DNA of 36,399 bases, from NCBI GenBank assembly GCA_029547025.1, contig JAKPQA010000119.1, positions 1 through 36,399 of the forward strand, written 5' to 3'. Below are positions 22,973 through 32,474 of the stretch, one piece after another. The DNA comes from Armatimonadota bacterium (lineage in GTDB: Bacteria > Armatimonadota > Zipacnadia > UBA1398 > JAKPQA01). The first letter of the stretch is position 1. Each line of letters starts with the position of its first letter. The position numbers and the translations under genes were made by a program. The notes below the pieces were generated by a model. That model made no database searches, was not told the DNA's origin, and worked only from the letters and a program-made list of their open reading frames with translations.

Positions 22973-23887
22973 ATGAGCGGCACACAGACCGCGTTCCCCG
23001 GACGTTCTGGTGAGAGCCCCAGATGGTCGCGCGTCCGCAAATCGGTCATCCTCGCGGCGGGCCGTGGAACCCGGCTTCGCCCCGCGACCAAGGCGCAGCC
23101 CAAGGAGATGCTTCCGGTCGGCCGCCAGCCCGTTATCGGGCACGTCCGCGACGAGCTGGCGCTGTTCGGCGTCGACAGCATTCTGATCGTCACCGGGCGC
23201 GATAAGCGCGCCATCGAGGACCATTTCGATGGAACCGACGACGAAGACACGAATGGCCCGCGGATTTTCTACGTGCGGCAGAGCGTGCCCAAGGGAACAG
23301 CTGACGCCATCGCCATTGCCGAGGACTACGCCGGCGGCGAACCCTTCATCGTCGCCCTGGGCGATACCATCATGGGGGTCGACCCTCGAGAGGACCTCCT
23401 CCACCGCATGGAGCGGGCTTTCATTGACACGCGGGCCGACGTAGCCATCGCGGTCCAGGCGGTTCCGCCCGATGCCGTGTCCCGCTATGGCATCGTCGCG
23501 CCCAAGGTCCCCCTGCCCAACGATGGTGTGGGCACCGTCGAGCCCTTCGTCGTGAGCGACTTGGTCGAGAAGCCGCCCCTCGAGGAAGCACCGAGCCGCC
23601 TGGCCATCGCGGCGCGGTACATCTTTTCGCCCGTCATCTTCGACTACATCCGGAGGACGCCGCCGGCCGCGAACGGAGAGCTGCAGAGCACCGACGCCAT
23701 GAGACTACTCCTCCGGGAGGGGGGCACCGTCTGCTGTGTCCCCGCGCGCCCCGGGCAAGAGCGGCACGACGTGGGCAACTTCGAGAACTACTATGAGGCG
23801 TTCATTACCTTCGCCATGGGTGACGAGGAGCTGGGCCCCAGAGTCAGGCGTCTGGTCAGTGAGCGGCTGCGGGAGTGGCCGGACTAG
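22973..23887 (+). CDS. galU: UTP-glucose-1-phosphate uridylyltransferase
   Basis: GalU makes UDP-glucose from UTP and glucose-1-phosphate for envelope polysaccharide synthesis. The 304-residue product has the nucleotide-binding signature AAGRGTRLRPATKAQPKEML, then IVTGRDKRAIEDHFD, VALGDTIMG, VEKPPLEEAPS and the C-terminal HDVGNFENYYEAF. The last two differ a little from the enterobacterial form, but the GalU assignment is good. ATG 22973 is the only start in frame, because TGA directly precedes it. It has no visible ribosome binding site, so the message may be leaderless or the start non-standard. The first 22 residues are an extra segment before the conserved strand. Its stop shares the bases CTAG with the convergent gene. 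Confidence 0.9.
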   Translation: MSGTQTAFPGRSGESPRWSRVRKSVILAAGRGTRLRPATKAQPKEMLPVGRQPVIGHVRDELALFGVDSILIVTGRDKRAIEDHFDGTDDEDTNGPRIFYVRQSVPKGTADAIAIAEDYAGGEPFIVALGDTIMGVDPREDLLHRMERAFIDTRADVAIAVQAVPPDAVSRYGIVAPKVPLPNDGVGTVEPFVVSDLVEKPPLEEAPSRLAIAARYIFSPVIFDYIRRTPPAANGELQSTDAMRLLLREGGTVCCVPARPGQERHDVGNFENYYEAFITFAMGDEELGPRVRRLVSERLREWPD

Positions 23888-25296
23888 TGCGGTCTTGTGC
23901 TGCTCTGCTCCACGTCGCGCAGCGGGGCCCCGTCGGGCCCGGCCAGTCGACAACGCAGCGACGCCGCGTCCGGACCGAGCGCACACTCGATCATGATCAT
24001 GTTCCATCCCGGCCGTAGCCGAGCCCCCAGCTTCAGGTCGGCATCGGCCACGCCGTTGAGCTCGCGGGCGGGCTTGCCGTTCACCCAGACGCGCGCTCTG
24101 CAATCGCCCCACAGCTCGAGAGTCGCGCGGCAGTCCGTGGGCGGGCGGACCCAGGTGGCCAGGCGAAACAGCGCGTCCTCCCCCGGTGGCGCTGCGGGGA
24201 GGTTCACCCGGATCGAGGGCCATGGGATCGGCTTCCATTCAGAGCTGGATGCGGGCGATGGGACCTCTGCCTCTGCGCCCGCCTCCCCGGGCCGGGCGAC
24301 TGGGCCATACGCAAGCCACTCGTGAAGCCAGCTGTCGGCCCAGGGCGTTCTGGGCGCATGGTGCATCCCACACTCGGACCACATCAGGCGCGTGATGTGG
24401 TCGCGCATGATGTGCCGGTAGAACCCCATCCAATCGGGCTCGTCCGCACTCCGCCGATAGTCGGGGTCGCCCCCGTCGTCGCCTTCGCGGCGCCCCTCGT
24501 CGGACGAAGGAACGATGGCGTCGGGGTAGCCGAGCACATTGGCGAACATCCAGTCGATCTGATGCAGCCATTCGTGCAGTTCGATCTCGCCCGACGCATC
24601 GAGCCACTCTGGGTAGAACGGGATGTCCGTCCACCCCGCGCCATGTGGGCCATAGTCGGCTCCGAAAGTGCCACCGCCATGGAGCAGCGGGACCCCAGTG
24701 CCTTCGCCCTCTCTGCACTTGACGTAGACGAACACGCTGTCGTACTCGCGCCCTGCCATCAGCCGGTCGGTAGTAGCGGCGACATCCCATGGCGCGGGCC
24801 AGAATGGGCCCCCGGAGTCACCCGAGAGGTGGGTCAACGGCTCATCGACCACCACGTAGTCCGCATCGATGCGCACCGCACCCGCCGTGAAACGGAGCAC
24901 GTGCCGGGCGAATGCAGCGAATCCGTCGCGGATCCGGCGCTCCTCGCCAGCGCTGACCGTCGCGCGGACCCATAGCGTCTGCCCGTCCGGGGCTGACCAC
25001 GAGAAGTCGAGGTGTCGGTAGATGAGGACGAGCGTGCGCCACGGGCGACCGCGGGTCGGGTCCGGGCTCTCGGGCGGCTCTGGTCTCAACCGCCGGATGG
25101 CCGCCACCGCCTCGAGCCGCTGAGCATCGGTTGCCACCGAGCGATCGACGACGCGCTCCCACGCTTCCAATGCGGCATCGGTGCGGCCTCGGGCCTCCAG
25201 GGCCATCGCTCTGGCCCTCAGGATTGCGGGATCCTGCAGACCCGATGTACCGTCACCAAGAAGCAGCAGCGAGACAGCGACAGGCAAGACCAACAC
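23884..25296 (-). CDS. Secreted HExxH metalloprotein with C-terminal sandwich domain, family unknown
   Basis: The 470-residue product has a short signal sequence (VLVLPVAVSLLLL). A helical, TPR-like segment follows at about residues 20-75, and a central domain carries the zinc motif HEWLH (H241, E242, H245) in GEIELHEWLHQIDW. A second HEWL sits further on in SWLHEWLAYG. The final 120 residues look like a carbohydrate-binding or galactose-binding-like sandwich (ATWVRPPTDCRATLELWGDC, VWVNGKPARELNG, LRPGWNMIMIEC), as seen in secreted glycosidases. HExxH suggests a zinc peptidase, but I cannot name a peptidase family or see the third ligand. The GTG at 25296 is preferred over GTG 25305 because AAGGAG lies 8 bases before it. 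The gene converges on galU, sharing CTAG. Confidence 0.65.
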   Translation of the reverse strand: MLVLPVAVSLLLLGDGTSGLQDPAILRARAMALEARGRTDAALEAWERVVDRSVATDAQRLEAVAAIRRLRPEPPESPDPTRGRPWRTLVLIYRHLDFSWSAPDGQTLWVRATVSAGEERRIRDGFAAFARHVLRFTAGAVRIDADYVVVDEPLTHLSGDSGGPFWPAPWDVAATTDRLMAGREYDSVFVYVKCREGEGTGVPLLHGGGTFGADYGPHGAGWTDIPFYPEWLDASGEIELHEWLHQIDWMFANVLGYPDAIVPSSDEGRREGDDGGDPDYRRSADEPDWMGFYRHIMRDHITRLMWSECGMHHAPRTPWADSWLHEWLAYGPVARPGEAGAEAEVPSPASSSEWKPIPWPSIRVNLPAAPPGEDALFRLATWVRPPTDCRATLELWGDCRARVWVNGKPARELNGVADADLKLGARLRPGWNMIMIECALGPDAASLRCRLAGPDGAPLRDVEQSSTRPH

Positions 25297-25400
25297 GGGG
25301 CACACTCCTTGGGTCAGTGGGGCGCGACGATGGTCCGCAGGCCAGAGGCCCGCATTCGCAGTCGTGCTTGTGGGCCGTTGGGACCCAGCGCCATGGTGGC

Positions 25401-26231
25401 CTAGTGGTAAGTCGCCTGGCCCCAGTGTGAGGGCCGCTGCGGAATCTGGTCGAAGTCGAGACCGTGGATGACGGCCAGAGCATTGTCGCTTACCCGGAAC
25501 CCATAGTCGTAGGCCGCCTGAACCGGGTCCTGCTCAAGCCGCACGCGGAACCCGGGGTTCTCAGCGGCCAGCAGCAGGATGAGCTGGATCTGCATGCTAT
25601 CCATGGACTGGATCTCCGACTGCGCCAAGTCGGCGAGTTGCGAGTCGGGCGCAAGCTCGACGGTGCGCTCGAAACGCTCAAGCGCCCGGCCCAAGTCGCC
25701 CCTCTGACGGTAGAGCGATCCCAGCACGTAGTGGTTGTGGGCATCGCGCGGGCACAGCCGCACGAGCTGTTCGACAGACGCGATCGCCACGCCCATGTCA
25801 CCGGTCTCCTGACACGCGGCAGCCAGGATCGCGAGGGCGGGAGCGTTCCGAGGGCTCCGCGCCAGCAGCGTGCGGGCCTCCTCAATCACGCCGGTGTAGA
25901 TGCCCATTTCCAGGTAGACCTCAGCGAGCATCTGCCGAGCCGGGTCGTGTCCAGGGTCCATGGCGAGGGCGTGGCGCAGCGTGTCGGCAGCCTCTCGGCT
26001 GCTATTGAGCTCCCGTTGCACCATGGCCAGACCGCAGTAGTAGTCCAGGCGATCGGGCTCCAGCTCAATGGCCTTCTCGAAGGCGGCGCGGGCCTCTTCG
26101 AACCGACCCTCGGCCTTGAATGCCGCAGCGAGCGAAGCGAAGGGCGCATTGCACTCGCCGGTCAGGGAGCCCCAGCCGTCGTGCAGCGACTTGGGCGTCG
26201 CGCCTGCTGCATGGTCCGCGTCTGGCTTCAT
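25401..26231 (-). CDS. TPR repeat protein with a C-terminal NHLP/Os1348-like tail
   Basis: The 276-residue product has about five TPR-like helix pairs between residues 25 and 205 (for example FEEARAAFEKAIELEPDR and RALERFERTVELAPDS). It has no signal peptide, so it is probably cytosolic. The last 60 residues are different: ILLLAAENPGFRVRLEQDP then AAYDYGFRVSDNALAVIHGL. This fits the pattern FR-x-RL-x2-DP-x3-A-x3-YGF-x3-D/E seen in small NHLP-leader, Os1348 or LigA-like domains, some of which are found in ribosomally made peptide clusters. The tail call is from pattern memory only. ATG 26231 is the chosen start; a TTG at 26246 is possible. It lies 125 bases downstream of fhs. Confidence 0.75.
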   Translation of the reverse strand: MKPDADHAAGATPKSLHDGWGSLTGECNAPFASLAAAFKAEGRFEEARAAFEKAIELEPDRLDYYCGLAMVQRELNSSREAADTLRHALAMDPGHDPARQMLAEVYLEMGIYTGVIEEARTLLARSPRNAPALAILAAACQETGDMGVAIASVEQLVRLCPRDAHNHYVLGSLYRQRGDLGRALERFERTVELAPDSQLADLAQSEIQSMDSMQIQLILLLAAENPGFRVRLEQDPVQAAYDYGFRVSDNALAVIHGLDFDQIPQRPSHWGQATYH

Positions 26232-26356
26232 GGCCGCATCCCACAACCCGGGTGGGGAGTCCTGAGGGGCCCGCCACGCCGACCCCTGTCTCCCTCGGAT
26301 GTACGCCAGTCACACATTCGACGCCGGCCCCTCCGTTCCTGCCGAACCTGCGGGAA

Positions 26357-28030
26357 CTAGAACAGGCCGGTGATCGTGCCGTCCTCGGCGATGTCCATGC
26401 CGATGGCGGCCGGCGTCCGCGACATGGCCGGCATCGTCATTACTTCCCCAGTCAGACACACGACAAACCCCGCCCCAGTACTCGGGTACGCATCGCGCAC
26501 GGTGATGCGAAACCCACGTGGCCTCCCCACGATCTTCGGGTCGTCGGTGAGCGAGTACTGCGTCTTGGCCATGCATACCGGCAGGCGGCCCAGTCCCAGC
26601 TCCTCGAGCCTCGACAACGCGCGCGCCGCCGCTGGCAGGAAGTCAACACCATCCGCGCCATACACGCGGGTGGCGATCGTCTCCACCTTCTCCGTCAATC
26701 CCATCTCATCGGGGTAAAGGGTGTGAAAGTTCGCAGAGCTCGAGTCCACCAGCTCCAGCACACGCTCCGCCAGTCGCATGGCGCCACGAGATCCCTCAGC
26801 GAAGCCGTCCGTCACCTCGCAGGGCGCCCCGTGGGCTTCCACCAGCTCACACAGCAAGCTCAGCTCGTCATCCGAGTCCTGCCCGAACCGGTTCACGGCC
26901 ACGACCACGGGGACCCCATGCTGACGCAGGTTGTCGATGTGCGCGTGCACGTTGGCCACGCCAGCCCGAATGGCGTGTGTGTCCGGGGCATGGGGGTTCT
27001 TCTCGTCTCCGCCCCCGGAGCGCTTGACCGCCTTGAGCGTGCACGCCAGGACAGCGGCAGAGGGCCGCAGGCCTGCAGCCCGGCATTTGATATTGAAGAA
27101 CTTCTCGGCCCCCAGATCCGAACCGAACCCCGCCTCCGTAATGACGTAGTCCGCGAGCTTCAGCGCGGTTCGCGTGGCGAGCACCGAGTTGCACCCGTGG
27201 GCGATGTTCGCAAAGGGCCCACCATGCACGAACGCCGGGGAGCCTTCAAGCGTCTGGACCAAGTTGGGCTTGAGAGCGTCCTTGAGTAGCAGCGCCATGC
27301 CGCCGGTCGCCTTCAGATCCGCCGCAGTGACCGGCGCTCGGTCTGAGGTATACCCGACGATGATCTTTGCCAGACGCGACTTCAGGTCTTCGATCCCGCC
27401 CGCGAGACAGAGAATGGCCATGACCTCCGAAGCCGCCGTGATGCGGAAGCTGGTCTCTCGCGGGATTCCGCCATTTGCTCCACCCAGACCGACCAAGACG
27501 TCGCGCAGGCTACGGTCGCACACGTCCTGAACGCGCGTCCACGTGATCCGGCGAATGTCTACGCCAAGATCGTTCCCCCAATGGAGGTGGTTGTCCAGGA
27601 GGCATGCCAGCAGATTGTGGGCCGCCGTGACCGCATGGATGTCCCCGGTGAAGTGCAGGTTGATGTCCTCCATGGGCACCACCTGGGAGTACCCACCGCC
27701 ACAGGCCCCTCCCTTCATGCCGAAACAGGGACCCAGCGATGGCTCGCGCAGGCAGATCATGGCCCGCTTTCCCATCGCGTGGAGGGCCTGCCCGAGCCCC
27801 ACGGTCACCGTCGACTTGCCCTCGCCCGTCAACGTCGGTGTCACGGCGGTGACCAGCACGAGGCGACCGTCTGGCTTGTCAGCGAGCCGGCGGAGAACAC
27901 CGAGGTCCACCTTGGCTTTGTTCCGGCCGTAGCACTCCAGTTCGTCATCGCGGATGCCTGCCACTTCGGCGATCTCACGGATGTCTTTGAGCTGCGCCTT
28001 CTGAGCGATCTCAATGTTCGACAGGGCCAA
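26357..28030 (-). CDS. fhs: Formate-tetrahydrofolate ligase
   Basis: This ATP-dependent enzyme joins formate to tetrahydrofolate, supplying one-carbon units for purines and, in some anaerobes, for the Wood-Ljungdahl pathway. The 557-residue product is full length for the family and carries the P-loop TPTLTGEGKSTVTVGL (about residues 64-79), REPSLGPCFGMKGGACGGG, and HLHWGNDLGVD, all highly conserved. AGFGSDLGAEKFFNIKCR and the C-terminal CLTGEVMTMP are also present. The start is TTG 28030 with a distant GGAG, so initiation may be weak. No folD or other one-carbon gene adjoins it. An adjacent purine gene (purC) lies in the upstream block. A hairpin at 28101-28133 separates it from ftsH. Confidence 0.96.
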   Translation of the reverse strand: MALSNIEIAQKAQLKDIREIAEVAGIRDDELECYGRNKAKVDLGVLRRLADKPDGRLVLVTAVTPTLTGEGKSTVTVGLGQALHAMGKRAMICLREPSLGPCFGMKGGACGGGYSQVVPMEDINLHFTGDIHAVTAAHNLLACLLDNHLHWGNDLGVDIRRITWTRVQDVCDRSLRDVLVGLGGANGGIPRETSFRITAASEVMAILCLAGGIEDLKSRLAKIIVGYTSDRAPVTAADLKATGGMALLLKDALKPNLVQTLEGSPAFVHGGPFANIAHGCNSVLATRTALKLADYVITEAGFGSDLGAEKFFNIKCRAAGLRPSAAVLACTLKAVKRSGGGDEKNPHAPDTHAIRAGVANVHAHIDNLRQHGVPVVVAVNRFGQDSDDELSLLCELVEAHGAPCEVTDGFAEGSRGAMRLAERVLELVDSSSANFHTLYPDEMGLTEKVETIATRVYGADGVDFLPAAARALSRLEELGLGRLPVCMAKTQYSLTDDPKIVGRPRGFRITVRDAYPSTGAGFVVCLTGEVMTMPAMSRTPAAIGMDIAEDGTITGLF

Positions 28031-28100
28031 TCGCTACACGCTCCACAGCACCGTGCTCGGTGCGATCCAGATGGCCCGCCACACGCGGGCCGGCACAGCG

Positions 28101-28133
28101 CAGCGGAAGGCGAACGCGCTTCGCCTTCCGCTG
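28101..28133 (-). terminator. Perfect 14-bp hairpin after ftsH
   Basis: CAGCGGAAGGCGAA (28101-28114) pairs perfectly with TTCGCCTTCCGCTG (28120-28133), loop CGCGC. It lies 11 bases downstream of the ftsH stop on the minus strand and about 70 bases before the fhs start. It is the strongest hairpin in the window and the likely end of the ftsH transcript. There is no T run. Confidence 0.7.
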
Positions 28134-28144
28134 TGGCAAGCCAA

Positions 28145-30061
28145 CTACCCCTCCGGAGGGCCCCCACTCGCTCGGCCCGCCGACGGTCCCCCACCCTCCA
28201 GTCCGCTCGGGGTCACCTCGGTCCGAGGGCGCGCGACGCGGTCGGCCAGCTCCGGCCCCTCGATCTCGCGCACCAGATCGATCAGCTCCTCGGTCCGAAG
28301 CGTCTCCCGCTCCAGCAACGCCTCCACCATGGCATCCAGAAGCGCCCGGTGTTGCTCCATCAGGCTCAGCGCACGATCGTGGGAGTGTCGGATAATCGAC
28401 TGGATCTCCTCATCGACGATGCGAGCCGTGTCCTCGCTGATCTGCCGCTCTTCCACCAAGTCCCTGCCCAGAAAGATCTGGCGGTCCCGGCGGCCGATGG
28501 ACAGCGGGCCCAGCCGCTCGCTCATGCCGAACTGGCACACCATGGCCCGGGCGATGTCCGCCACCTGCTCCAAGTCGCTGGCCGCCCCGCTGAACTGATC
28601 GCCTAGGACCAGTTCCTCGGCGGCCCTGCCCCCCAGGGTCGAGCAGATCTTGTCCAGGAGATGCTGTCGGCCGTACATATGCCGGTCCTCTTCCGGGACT
28701 TGTAGGGTGAAGCCCAGGGCGTGGCCCCTCGAGGTGATCGAGACCTTCTGCACCGGGTCGGCACCGGGCAGGAGCAGGCCCATAAGCGCGTGCCCCGCCT
28801 CATGGTACGCCAAGGCGCGCCGCTCACCCTCCGACAGAATCTTGGAGCGCCGCTCCAGGCCCACCTGGACGCGGTCCGTGGCATCCTCAAAGTCGCTCCG
28901 GTCAATCTCCTTCTTGTTGCGGCGCGCCGCCAGGATCGCCGCCTCGTTGACCAGTATCTCGATGTCGGCACCCGTGAAGCCCGGTGTGCGTTGGGCCAAT
29001 GCGCGCAGATCGACGTCGGGCGAGATCGGGCGATCACGGGTGTAGATCTCGAAGATGCCCTCGCGACCGCCCAGGCTCGGGTTGTCCACATGGATGCGGC
29101 GGTCGAAACGGCCGGGACGGAGTAGCGCCGGATCGAGGACATCCGGGCGGTTGGTGGCCGCCAGGATGATGACGCCCGAGTTCTTGTCAAACCCGTCCAT
29201 CTCGACGAGCAACTGGTTCAGCGTCTGCTCACGCTCATCATGCCCGCCACCCAGACCGGTTCCCCGGTGGCGGCCCACGGCGTCGATCTCGTCGATGAAC
29301 ACAATGCAGCGCTCATTCGCCTTCGCCTGCTCGAAGAGGTCGCGCACCCGCGAGGCGCCCACGCCCACGAACATCTCGACGAAGTCAGATCCGCTGATGT
29401 AGTAGAAAGGTACGTTCGCCTCTCCCGCGATGGCCCGCGCCAATAGCGTCTTGCCGCACCCGGGCGATCCCGTGAGGATGATCCCCCGCGGAATCCTCGC
29501 CCCCATGGCCCGGAACTTCTCCGGTTCTTTGAGGAACTCCACCACCTCCTGGAGCTCCTCCTTGGCCTCCTCGACGCCGGCCACATCCTCGAACGTCACG
29601 TGATCGAAGCTGTCGGTCCACCGCTTGGCCCGGCTCCGACCAAACGATAGCGCCTGACCGCTGCCCGCCTGCATCTGGCGGAACATGATCACGATGAAGA
29701 CGAACAGCCCGACGGGGATAATCAGTGAGCTCAGAACCTGGACCCACACTTCAGCCGTGCGTGTGCCTTCCACGTACAGCGTCACGTTGGGGTTGAGCTG
29801 GCACAGCTTGTCCGCCAGCTCGGGGTCCACCGGTGCCACACAGGTCTCCGTTCCCCCATCGGTCCGTTTGGCCCGGATGCGGTGCTTGGACTGGTCGAGT
29901 CGCACCTCCGAGTACGGACTCGTCGGTGTCTGGCCGTAGTTCCGCCGAAACTCGGAGTACGACTTGGTCTCTTCGCCCGTCTTGACGAGCCGCTCCGGGT
30001 GGGTCAACACGAATGCCACCAGGGCGATGAGCACGATCGGTAGGATGTACCTCGATGGCAA
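28145..30061 (-). CDS. ftsH: ATP-dependent zinc metalloprotease FtsH
   Basis: FtsH is the membrane-bound AAA+ protease that degrades misfolded and regulatory membrane proteins; in many Gram-negatives it also controls LpxC. The 638-residue product has two membrane spans (about 5-20 and 107-127) around a periplasmic domain. Cytoplasmic parts are Walker A GSPGCGKT (198-205), pore motif FVEMFVG (227-233), Walker B IVFIDEID (253-260), the arginine-finger region RPGRFDRR (315-322) and the zinc site HEAGH (420-424), with a third ligand in [10 protein letters not shown]. All key residues are present. The start is TTG 30061, with GAGGGG 9 bases upstream. It follows tilS by 30 bases, an association seen in many bacteria, and shares its operon. 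Confidence 0.97.
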   Translation of the reverse strand: MPSRYILPIVLIALVAFVLTHPERLVKTGEETKSYSEFRRNYGQTPTSPYSEVRLDQSKHRIRAKRTDGGTETCVAPVDPELADKLCQLNPNVTLYVEGTRTAEVWVQVLSSLIIPVGLFVFIVIMFRQMQAGSGQALSFGRSRAKRWTDSFDHVTFEDVAGVEEAKEELQEVVEFLKEPEKFRAMGARIPRGIILTGSPGCGKTLLARAIAGEANVPFYYISGSDFVEMFVGVGASRVRDLFEQAKANERCIVFIDEIDAVGRHRGTGLGGGHDEREQTLNQLLVEMDGFDKNSGVIILAATNRPDVLDPALLRPGRFDRRIHVDNPSLGGREGIFEIYTRDRPISPDVDLRALAQRTPGFTGADIEILVNEAAILAARRNKKEIDRSDFEDATDRVQVGLERRSKILSEGERRALAYHEAGHALMGLLLPGADPVQKVSITSRGHALGFTLQVPEEDRHMYGRQHLLDKICSTLGGRAAEELVLGDQFSGAASDLEQVADIARAMVCQFGMSERLGPLSIGRRDRQIFLGRDLVEERQISEDTARIVDEEIQSIIRHSHDRALSLMEQHRALLDAMVEALLERETLRTEELIDLVREIEGPELADRVARPRTEVTPSGLEGGGPSAGRASGGPPEG

Positions 30062-30091
30062 AGGTTGCCACCCCTCAGGTTCCCGCTGGTC

Positions 30092-31537
30092 CTAGACCCC
30101 CGGCCGTCCGGCGACCCAGACCATGTGCAGATGCACCGCACCGGGCGCCGCATCCGCACAAGCCCAGCGTTGGTCCGCCGCCAGCCCCGGTACCCACACC
30201 GGCGTGTCCGCCGCATCCACAACGACCGGATAGCGGCTTCGTTCGGCCGGTGGGATCCGTCTCTCCTGGAACAGCTTCTTCAGCTTCTTCGAGTGTCCAT
30301 CCAGCCCCACGGGCCGCACACGGTCACCCGGCTGCCACGGCCGCACGCTCCACGAGTCGCACGTACCCGCCGCCCGCAGCCACGTGGCGTGCCCGTGACG
30401 CACGCCACAGACCGGTTCGCAAGCTCGCCCAAGAGCGGCCTCGAACACCACTCCAAGCTCATGGACGCAGGTTCGACCTGGCACGTTCAGTCGGACGCGC
30501 GGCACCGATTCGCATACTTCCGACGTCGATGAGCCACCTTTCGGCAGCCGCTGGATCCGGACTTCGCCCGGAGCGATGCTCGCACGGACCCCAATCGGCA
30601 GGACCACACGGGCATGAACCCGGGCAGAACCGACCATCTTCCAGATCTCCCGCACGTGAGCCAGTGACAGCCCGTGAAGGCCGCCGGACACGCGCTCACA
30701 CGCGCGCCGCAGTACCAGCATGCCCACGGCATCGGGCAAGCCCGTCAGCCTCTGTAGCGCGATGCGACACTCCTGTCCTTCGACACACTCGCCCGCGGTC
30801 CTCGATTCGGTCAGGAACTGATCCGCCGCCCACATCAGGGCCTCGTCGTCCAGGCACATCCTCTCGGCCAGGCGCCTCAGGGCCTCGACGGGGTCCCCAA
30901 GCCCCGCTCCCAGCCAGACCGGGAGCAGTCTGTTGCGCACCAGGTTCCTTGCGGCCATCAGGCTCTCATTCGTGCGATCGCTGCGGTACGGCTGTCCGAG
31001 CGAATCCAGGTACTCGATGATCTCCCTACGCCGAACCCCCAAGAATGGTCGCACCCGACCATCGGGGCTGGCCGGAAGCATACCCCTCAGGCCGCGCACG
31101 CCCGTCCCGCGCATGACGTTGAGCAGAATCGTCTCCGCCTGATCATCGGCCGTATGGCCGAGCGCGACGCGTGAGGCGCCATGCTCGGATGCCATCTCCC
31201 TCAGCGCCGCCCAGCGCAGGTCACGGGCCGCCATCTCGACCGACTCGCCATGAGCCGCCGCCCGGCTTCGAACATCCACGCGCCGCGTGGCGAACGCTAC
31301 GCCGAGCCGGCGAGCCAGGTCCGCAACAAAGGCCTCGTCCTGATCGGACTCCTCACCCCGAAGCTGGTGGTTGACGTGGCCCACGCTGAGGCCGAGCCCC
31401 CACCGGCCGCCGAGGTCCGACAGGCACCGCAGAAGCGCAACCGAGTCAGGCCCTCCGGAGACAGCCACCAGGACGGCCTCACCCGGCGCAAACAAACCAT
31501 AGCGCGCGATGTACTCGGCAACCTGAAGTGGCAGCAT
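30092..31537 (-). CDS. tilS: tRNA(Ile)-lysidine synthase TilS
   Basis: TilS converts the wobble cytidine of tRNA-Ile(CAU) to lysidine, so that AUA codons read isoleucine. The 481-residue product has the PP-loop SGGPDS (27-32), the partner motif GHVNHQLRGEESDQDE, the DDQAETILLNVMRGTG motif and the C-terminal tRNA-binding domain WQPGDRVRPVGLDG, KKLKKLFQERRIPPAERSRY. ATG 31537 gives SGGPDS at the usual distance from the N terminus. An upstream GTG at 31570 lies right after the purC stop and would add 11 residues, so the true start is uncertain. It sits in the hom-thrC-purC-tilS-ftsH block. Confidence 0.95.
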   Translation of the reverse strand: MLPLQVAEYIARYGLFAPGEAVLVAVSGGPDSVALLRCLSDLGGRWGLGLSVGHVNHQLRGEESDQDEAFVADLARRLGVAFATRRVDVRSRAAAHGESVEMAARDLRWAALREMASEHGASRVALGHTADDQAETILLNVMRGTGVRGLRGMLPASPDGRVRPFLGVRRREIIEYLDSLGQPYRSDRTNESLMAARNLVRNRLLPVWLGAGLGDPVEALRRLAERMCLDDEALMWAADQFLTESRTAGECVEGQECRIALQRLTGLPDAVGMLVLRRACERVSGGLHGLSLAHVREIWKMVGSARVHARVVLPIGVRASIAPGEVRIQRLPKGGSSTSEVCESVPRVRLNVPGRTCVHELGVVFEAALGRACEPVCGVRHGHATWLRAAGTCDSWSVRPWQPGDRVRPVGLDGHSKKLKKLFQERRIPPAERSRYPVVVDAADTPVWVPGLAADQRWACADAAPGAVHLHMVWVAGRPGV

Positions 31538-31571
31538 GGTGCTGGAGCGGTGACTCGCCTCCCCGACCACC

Positions 31572-32474
31572 TCACGCCGCGGTGAACTCGCGACCTAACA
31601 GCCTGCGGAACGCCTCCAGGTACTTCTCGCGAGTCCGGGCGACGATGTCGTCGGGAAGCACGGGGCCTGGGGCCTGTTTGTTCCAGTCCAGCCCCTCAAG
31701 ATAATCTCTAATGAACTGCTTATCAAAGCTGGCCGGCGACTCGCCCGGCCGGTACAGCTCTGCATCCCAGAACCGAGATGAATCCGGCGTCAATGCCTCA
31801 TCGACCAGAAGCAGCTCCCCGTCACAGAGCCCGAACTCGAACTTGGTGTCGGCCAAGATGAGGCCGCAGGCCTCGGCATGCTCCCGGGCCGCCAGATAGA
31901 GGCGCTTCGCCACATCCTCGATGCGTTCGGCCAGCTCCTCACCGATCATTCGAGCTGCCTCGCTGCGGGTAATGTTCTCGTCGTGCCCGTGGTGAGCTTT
32001 GGTCGACGGTGTGAAGACCGGCTCGGGCAAACGGCTCGCGAGCTGCAGTCCTGGCGGCAGTTCGACTCCCGAAGTCATGCCGGTCGCCATATAGTCCTTC
32101 CACCCGGAGCCCGCCAGGTAGCCTCGGACAATACACTCGACCGGAAGGACCTCGGCCTTGCGCACGAGCACACTCCGACCCGCCAGGTCTCTGGAGCGAG
32201 GGTCCTCGCGAACCACGGCAGGGAAGTCACCGACATGGGTTGCCACGACGTGGTGGGGCACCACGTCGCGAAGCTTGTCAAACCAGAAGTTCGATATCTG
32301 GGTCAGTACCGCGCCCTTATCAGGGATGCCGGTAGGCATGATGACGTCAAAGGCCGAGATCCGGTCCGTGGCAACGATCAGCAGATGATCACCGAGGTCG
32401 AACACCTCGCGAACCTTGCCCGAACGCAGCTTCGGCACATTCGCAAGCTCAACACTCATGATCGGGCGGGTCAC
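31572..32474 (-). CDS. purC: Phosphoribosylaminoimidazole-succinocarboxamide synthase
   Basis: PurC condenses CAIR with aspartate in purine synthesis. The 300-residue product has the family motifs SGKVREVFDLG, ATDRISAFDVIMP, IPDKGAVLTQIS, VECIVRGYLAGSGW, ADTKFEFG and VDEALTPDSSRFW. It is the longer, roughly 300-residue form. The GTG start at 32474 overlaps the thrC stop as GTGA and has GGAGG about 10 bases upstream; the ATG at 32459 lacks a site. Both features support translational coupling to thrC. Purine and threonine genes in one transcript may reflect a shared demand for aspartate, which is inference. Confidence 0.96.
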   Translation of the reverse strand: MTRPIMSVELANVPKLRSGKVREVFDLGDHLLIVATDRISAFDVIMPTGIPDKGAVLTQISNFWFDKLRDVVPHHVVATHVGDFPAVVREDPRSRDLAGRSVLVRKAEVLPVECIVRGYLAGSGWKDYMATGMTSGVELPPGLQLASRLPEPVFTPSTKAHHGHDENITRSEAARMIGEELAERIEDVAKRLYLAAREHAEACGLILADTKFEFGLCDGELLLVDEALTPDSSRFWDAELYRPGESPASFDKQFIRDYLEGLDWNKQAPGPVLPDDIVARTREKYLEAFRRLLGREFTAA

